In this document: piece after piece, positions 62,505-64,000 of the stretch
Layout: every line of letters begins with the position of its first letter
Numbering within the stretch: the stretch's first letter is position 1
From: Chitinophagaceae bacterium 26-R-25
GTDB lineage: Bacteria > Bacteroidota > Bacteroidia > Chitinophagales > Chitinophagaceae
DNA length: 64,000 nt
Reading direction: 5' to 3'
NCBI GenBank assembly: GCA_029906195.1
Contig: JARWSJ010000001.1
Location: forward strand, 248,001-312,000
Position numbers and translations under genes: made by a program
The notes under the pieces: generated by a model
Database searches by the model: none
Seen by the model: the letters and a program-made list of their open reading frames with translations, nothing else
Told to the model about the DNA's origin: nothing

Positions 62505-64000
62505 TTAGAATTTAATTTCAGCTGTAAAGGTGATGGTTCTGTTGGGAGGGTATGATCCGTTGTCGATACGGCGAAGGGTAGAAGAGGTGCCGCTTGTATT
62601 TACTTCCGGGTCATATCCGATATAATTTTTCAACAAAAACAAATTGCTTCCATTGAGGGAGAGTGCCAATGACTTCAATTTTGAACCGGTAATTTTTGTA
62701 AGATCGAAAGTGTAACCAATGGATGCTGCTTTCAGGCGCAAGAAACTTGCATCATATAAAAATCTATCGCTCGGAATATTGTCTTGTGAAGTTGGACGAG
62801 GCAAGTCTCCGTCCGGGTTACGCACCGGTTGCCAACGGTTTACCATGTACTCAAACCCTGTAGTCAGGTTCGACGCGTTTCCCAGGAAGTTTCCTGCGGG
62901 GAAGTATATTACACCGCCCAATGAATAGTTGAAATAGACAGATAAGAATAGTTTTTTATAGCGCAGTGTGTTCTGCCAACCGCCGTATACGGCCGGATCT
63001 GCATTACCTAAATAAATATCGTCATCCGCATTCAATACACCATCGTGGTTTTGGTCTATATAACGCTGGCGGCCCGGAGCGTAGACAGAGGATACATATT
63101 TTTTGTCTTTTTTATCCTGGTCAATTTCAGCCTGGTTATGCCATACACCGGCGTAACGGAAACCGAAAGCAGCATTCACGGGATATCCTTTCAGGTAACC
63201 ATTGATCATGTAGCTCGCACCGTATGAGAGTGTGTTGGTCACCACTCTTCCCACCAAACCTATGTCATCCACCATTTGTTTGTCGTGCGCGGCGGTAAGG
63301 CTTGTGGACCAGCTAAAATTACGGCTGCGGATAACATCGTAGTTTACGGTAAGCTCAATCCCTTTGTTAGATGTTTTGCCAAAGTTCATCAGCCTTGAAG
63401 AAAAGCCTGTCTGTGTAGGCAATTGTACGGAGAGCAACAAGTCGGAAGTATAACTTTTATAAACTTCAAGTGTTACGTCAAGGCGCTTATTAAATAATGA
63501 AAGGTCAACACCTAAATTATAACTGGTTGTTTTTTCCCATTTCAAACCATCATTGGCAATGTTCGAAGGATAAAAAGCCACAGGCTGCGTTCCGCCAAAT
63601 AGATATCCTGTTGTCGTGGAGCTGAGTCGATCTAATGATTGATAACGTGCAATAGCATCATTGCCTGATGTGCCTGCACTCAAACGAATAGCAAATTCAT
63701 CAAGGTTCACATTCTTCATAAACTTCTCCTTCAACATATTCCAGCGGATGGCAGCGGAAGGAAAATAGGCCCATTTGTTATCGGCGGCAAAGTTGGAAGC
63801 GCCGTCTTTGCGCACAGTGGCCGTGAGATAATATTTCTGGTTATAGTCGTAATTAACACGAGCCAGGTGTGACATACGGGTTTGAATTTGTTTTGAACCG
63901 CTGACACCCAGGTTTGCTTTGTTGGGAATGGAACCTATGTCCCACAAAGCGGTGTTATCGTCATAATAACCACTACCGGTTATGGATATGGCGTTGAAAT
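62505..64000 (-). CDS. SusC/RagA TonB-dependent transporter, partial (N-terminus outside window)
   Basis: The last 498 or so residues of a SusC-family barrel; the frame runs off the window edge, so the start, plug and any STN domain are not seen. Barrel marks: LARVNYDYNQKYYLTATVRKDGASNFAADNKW, ...PSAAIRWNMLKEKF, LRLSAGTSGNDAIARYQS-like, LDVTLEVYKSYTSDLL, DQNHDGVLNADDDIYLGNADP, and the terminal RTITFTAEIKF. It is the first gene visible of the Sus operon with SusD, BACON, SGNH and EEP genes. Confidence 0.93.
   Translation of the reverse strand, partial: FNAISITGSGYYDDNTALWDIGSIPNKANLGVSGSKQIQTRMSHLARVNYDYNQKYYLTATVRKDGASNFAADNKWAYFPSAAIRWNMLKEKFMKNVNLDEFAIRLSAGTSGNDAIARYQSLDRLSSTTTGYLFGGTQPVAFYPSNIANDGLKWEKTTSYNLGVDLSLFNKRLDVTLEVYKSYTSDLLLSVQLPTQTGFSSRLMNFGKTSNKGIELTVNYDVIRSRNFSWSTSLTAAHDKQMVDDIGLVGRVVTNTLSYGASYMINGYLKGYPVNAAFGFRYAGVWHNQAEIDQDKKDKKYVSSVYAPGRQRYIDQNHDGVLNADDDIYLGNADPAVYGGWQNTLRYKKLFLSVYFNYSLGGVIYFPAGNFLGNASNLTTGFEYMVNRWQPVRNPDGDLPRPTSQDNIPSDRFLYDASFLRLKAASIGYTFDLTKITGSKLKSLALSLNGSNLFLLKNYIGYDPEVNTSGTSSTLRRIDNGSYPPNRTITFTAEIKF

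Overview
The window looks like a chromosome segment of a Bacteroidota member, probably of the Chitinophagaceae or a close relative. This is inferred from two SusC/SusD pairs, a FecI/FecR pair, a BACON-domain lipoprotein, Bacteroidetes-type conjugation genes (TraE, F, G, I, J, K, M, N) and RteC-domain genes. There is no rRNA, tRNA or CRISPR array that I can see. Much of the window is accessory DNA: RadC and DinB remnants, defence genes, broken genes and part of a conjugative element.

Layout. (1) 0.2-4.5 kb: a RadC-like gene, a DNA polymerase IV (dinB) scrap, and a tight six-gene minus-strand operon that joins a membrane-anchored HNH nuclease, three small exported proteins, a membrane-anchored coiled coil and a phospholipase D-type nuclease. 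(2) 5.2-14.8 kb: an exported protein, then five minus-strand genes of unusual large or surface-type proteins: a HELVH zinc-site protein with a hydrophobic hairpin, a glycine-repeat fibre-like protein, a 1184-residue copper-radical (galactose/glyoxal) oxidase with a C-terminal membrane anchor, a two-repeat lipoprotein and an unknown. (3) 15.6-25.0 kb: a visibly A+T-rich defence island with a truncated radC, a truncated phosphotransferase, two RES-domain paralogues, AbiH, gene remnants, an overlapping SIR2-HerA pair and an Xre-type regulator. (4) 25.3-35.7 kb: an ECF sigma factor, FecR-type anti-sigma, SusC with STN domain, SusD and a thioredoxin-like protein; then, convergent, two tandemly duplicated small exported proteins, a MauE/DoxX-like membrane protein and an AraC-type regulator. 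(5) 36.3-44.3 kb: a lipoprotein, a small unknown, a frame-disrupted rteC, a HEPN-motif protein, a 1286-residue membrane protein with an exported beta-propeller and a cytosolic NACHT NTPase, and a second rteC reduced to its C-terminus. (6) 44.5-56.2 kb: a plus-strand conjugation operon without relaxase, coupling protein or integrase in the window. (7) 56.8-64 kb: an AraC-type sensor domain without HTH, two strong terminators, then a minus-strand polysaccharide/nutrient utilisation operon (SusC partial, SusD, BACON lipoprotein, SGNH hydrolase, endonuclease/exonuclease/phosphatase-fold hydrolase).

How genes work together. The FecI/FecR/SusC/SusD set should form an uptake system induced by trans-envelope signalling. 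SIR2 and HerA are a known two-gene anti-phage system and sit next to AbiH. The Tra genes specify a type IV secretion channel of the CTnDOT kind. The best candidates for something undescribed are the propeller-TM-NACHT protein with its HEPN-motif neighbour inside the conjugative region, and the six-gene HNH/PLD operon at the start of the window.
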